From NCBI GenBank assembly GCA_913046025.1, contig CAJWRP010000162.1, positions 1 through 5,892 of the forward strand: a stretch of DNA of 5,892 nt, read 5' to 3'. Below are positions 5,835 through 5,892 of the stretch, one piece after another. The translations under genes were made by a program, and so were the position numbers. The stretch's first letter is position 1, and the number at the start of each line of letters is the position of its first letter. The stretch comes from an uncultured Chloroflexota bacterium (GTDB lineage Bacteria > Chloroflexota > Dehalococcoidia > SAR202 > UBA11138). The notes below the pieces were generated by a model that worked only from the letters and a program-made list of their open reading frames with translations, was not told the DNA's origin and made no database searches.

Positions 5835-5856
5835 GAGCCTCGGCTGCTCGAGGCTC
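5835..5856. repeat. GC-rich perfect inverted repeat near the right edge
   Basis: GAGCCTCG (5835-5842) and CGAGGCTC (5849-5856) enclose the six-base loop GCTGCT; wobble and Watson-Crick pairs can extend the stem by about four. No T-run follows on the plus strand and no A-run precedes it, so it does not look like a standard intrinsic terminator. It lies in the foreign-looking GC-rich tail. Confidence 0.6.
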
Positions 5857-5892
5857 GGTGCTGGGGTGATTGCGGCGCCATAAAGCTGCGCC

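Larger units (their letters stand above)
5461..5883 (+). pseudogene. RraA-family gene start joined in frame to unrelated GC-rich sequence
   Basis: Codons 1-38 are a good match to the start of RraA-like proteins (HMG aldolase/oxaloacetate decarboxylase or methyltransferase-annotated family): LTAEQLETLRQIPSPSIANA, then ETFDIMPRTDGFML. In intact members of roughly 220-250 residues the next part leads to the metal- and substrate-binding core. Here the protein instead changes at about 5575 to PPWQLNCVMYALLAVMAQ and a tail I do not recognise, ending at TAA 5881-5883 after 140 codons. The metal site and active-site residues of the family are absent, so RraA activity is not expected. By hand count, third-position GC rises from about 66% in codons 1-38 to about 85% in the next 71 codons, which suggests the second part is also coding sequence but from a different genomic background. 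It could be a recombination product or an assembly chimera. Confidence 0.6.

Noticed and set aside
5835..5856. Hairpin as an intrinsic terminator
   Set aside because: No U-run follows in either orientation; it is also upstream of the stop codon of the overlapping open frame.

Overview
The window looks like a piece of a bacterial chromosome of moderate GC, with several genes decaying or broken, probably from an uncultured environmental lineage. The combination of a form II CoxL-like molybdenum hydroxylase, a GarR-type reductase, an RraA-like gene start and an exported cohesin-like protein recalls uncultured Chloroflexota (Dehalococcoidia/SAR202-type genomes). That placement rests on gene content alone and is a weak inference. 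No rRNA, tRNA, CRISPR array or intact mobile element is visible.

Left third (1-2270). A minus-strand gene running off the left edge encodes the N-terminal 410 residues of a xanthine dehydrogenase/CO dehydrogenase-family large subunit with the form II active-site motif AYRGAGR. About 500 bp of non-coding DNA lies upstream of it, holding a cluster of TGTCT direct repeats at about 10-bp period and a decayed fragment that resembles the C-terminus of an IS66-type transposase. Next, on the same strand, is a 120-residue single-domain OmpR/PhoB-type winged-helix protein with no receiver domain. Its upstream region is AT-rich and carries a nested palindrome.

Middle (2271-3778). This is the best-preserved part. 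A complete GarR-type tartronate semialdehyde reductase gene on the minus strand ends at a textbook intrinsic terminator. It is divergent from a 106-residue plus-strand protein that resembles a haem-less cytochrome-c-like domain. The gap between them contains two back-to-back sigma70-type promoters, and a 21-bp inverted repeat lies across the -10 region and predicted start site of the plus-strand promoter.

Right part (3779-5892). Three successive genes are damaged: an exported cohesin-like protein with an in-frame TGA and a frameshift, a GNAT acetyltransferase with a frameshift, and an RraA-family gene whose first ~38 codons run in frame into an unrelated, much more GC-rich sequence. The damage could be true gene decay, a recombination junction, or assembly error; read mapping would decide.

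Functional reading (inference): the molybdenum hydroxylase, GarR and RraA families all act on small oxidised carbon compounds, so the region may come from an accessory carboxylate or C1-C3 oxidation neighbourhood. I see no coherent new defence or mobile system. The most distinctive intact items are the orphan winged-helix gene next to the repeat-bearing coxL-like leader, and the divergent garR/106-residue-protein promoter region.
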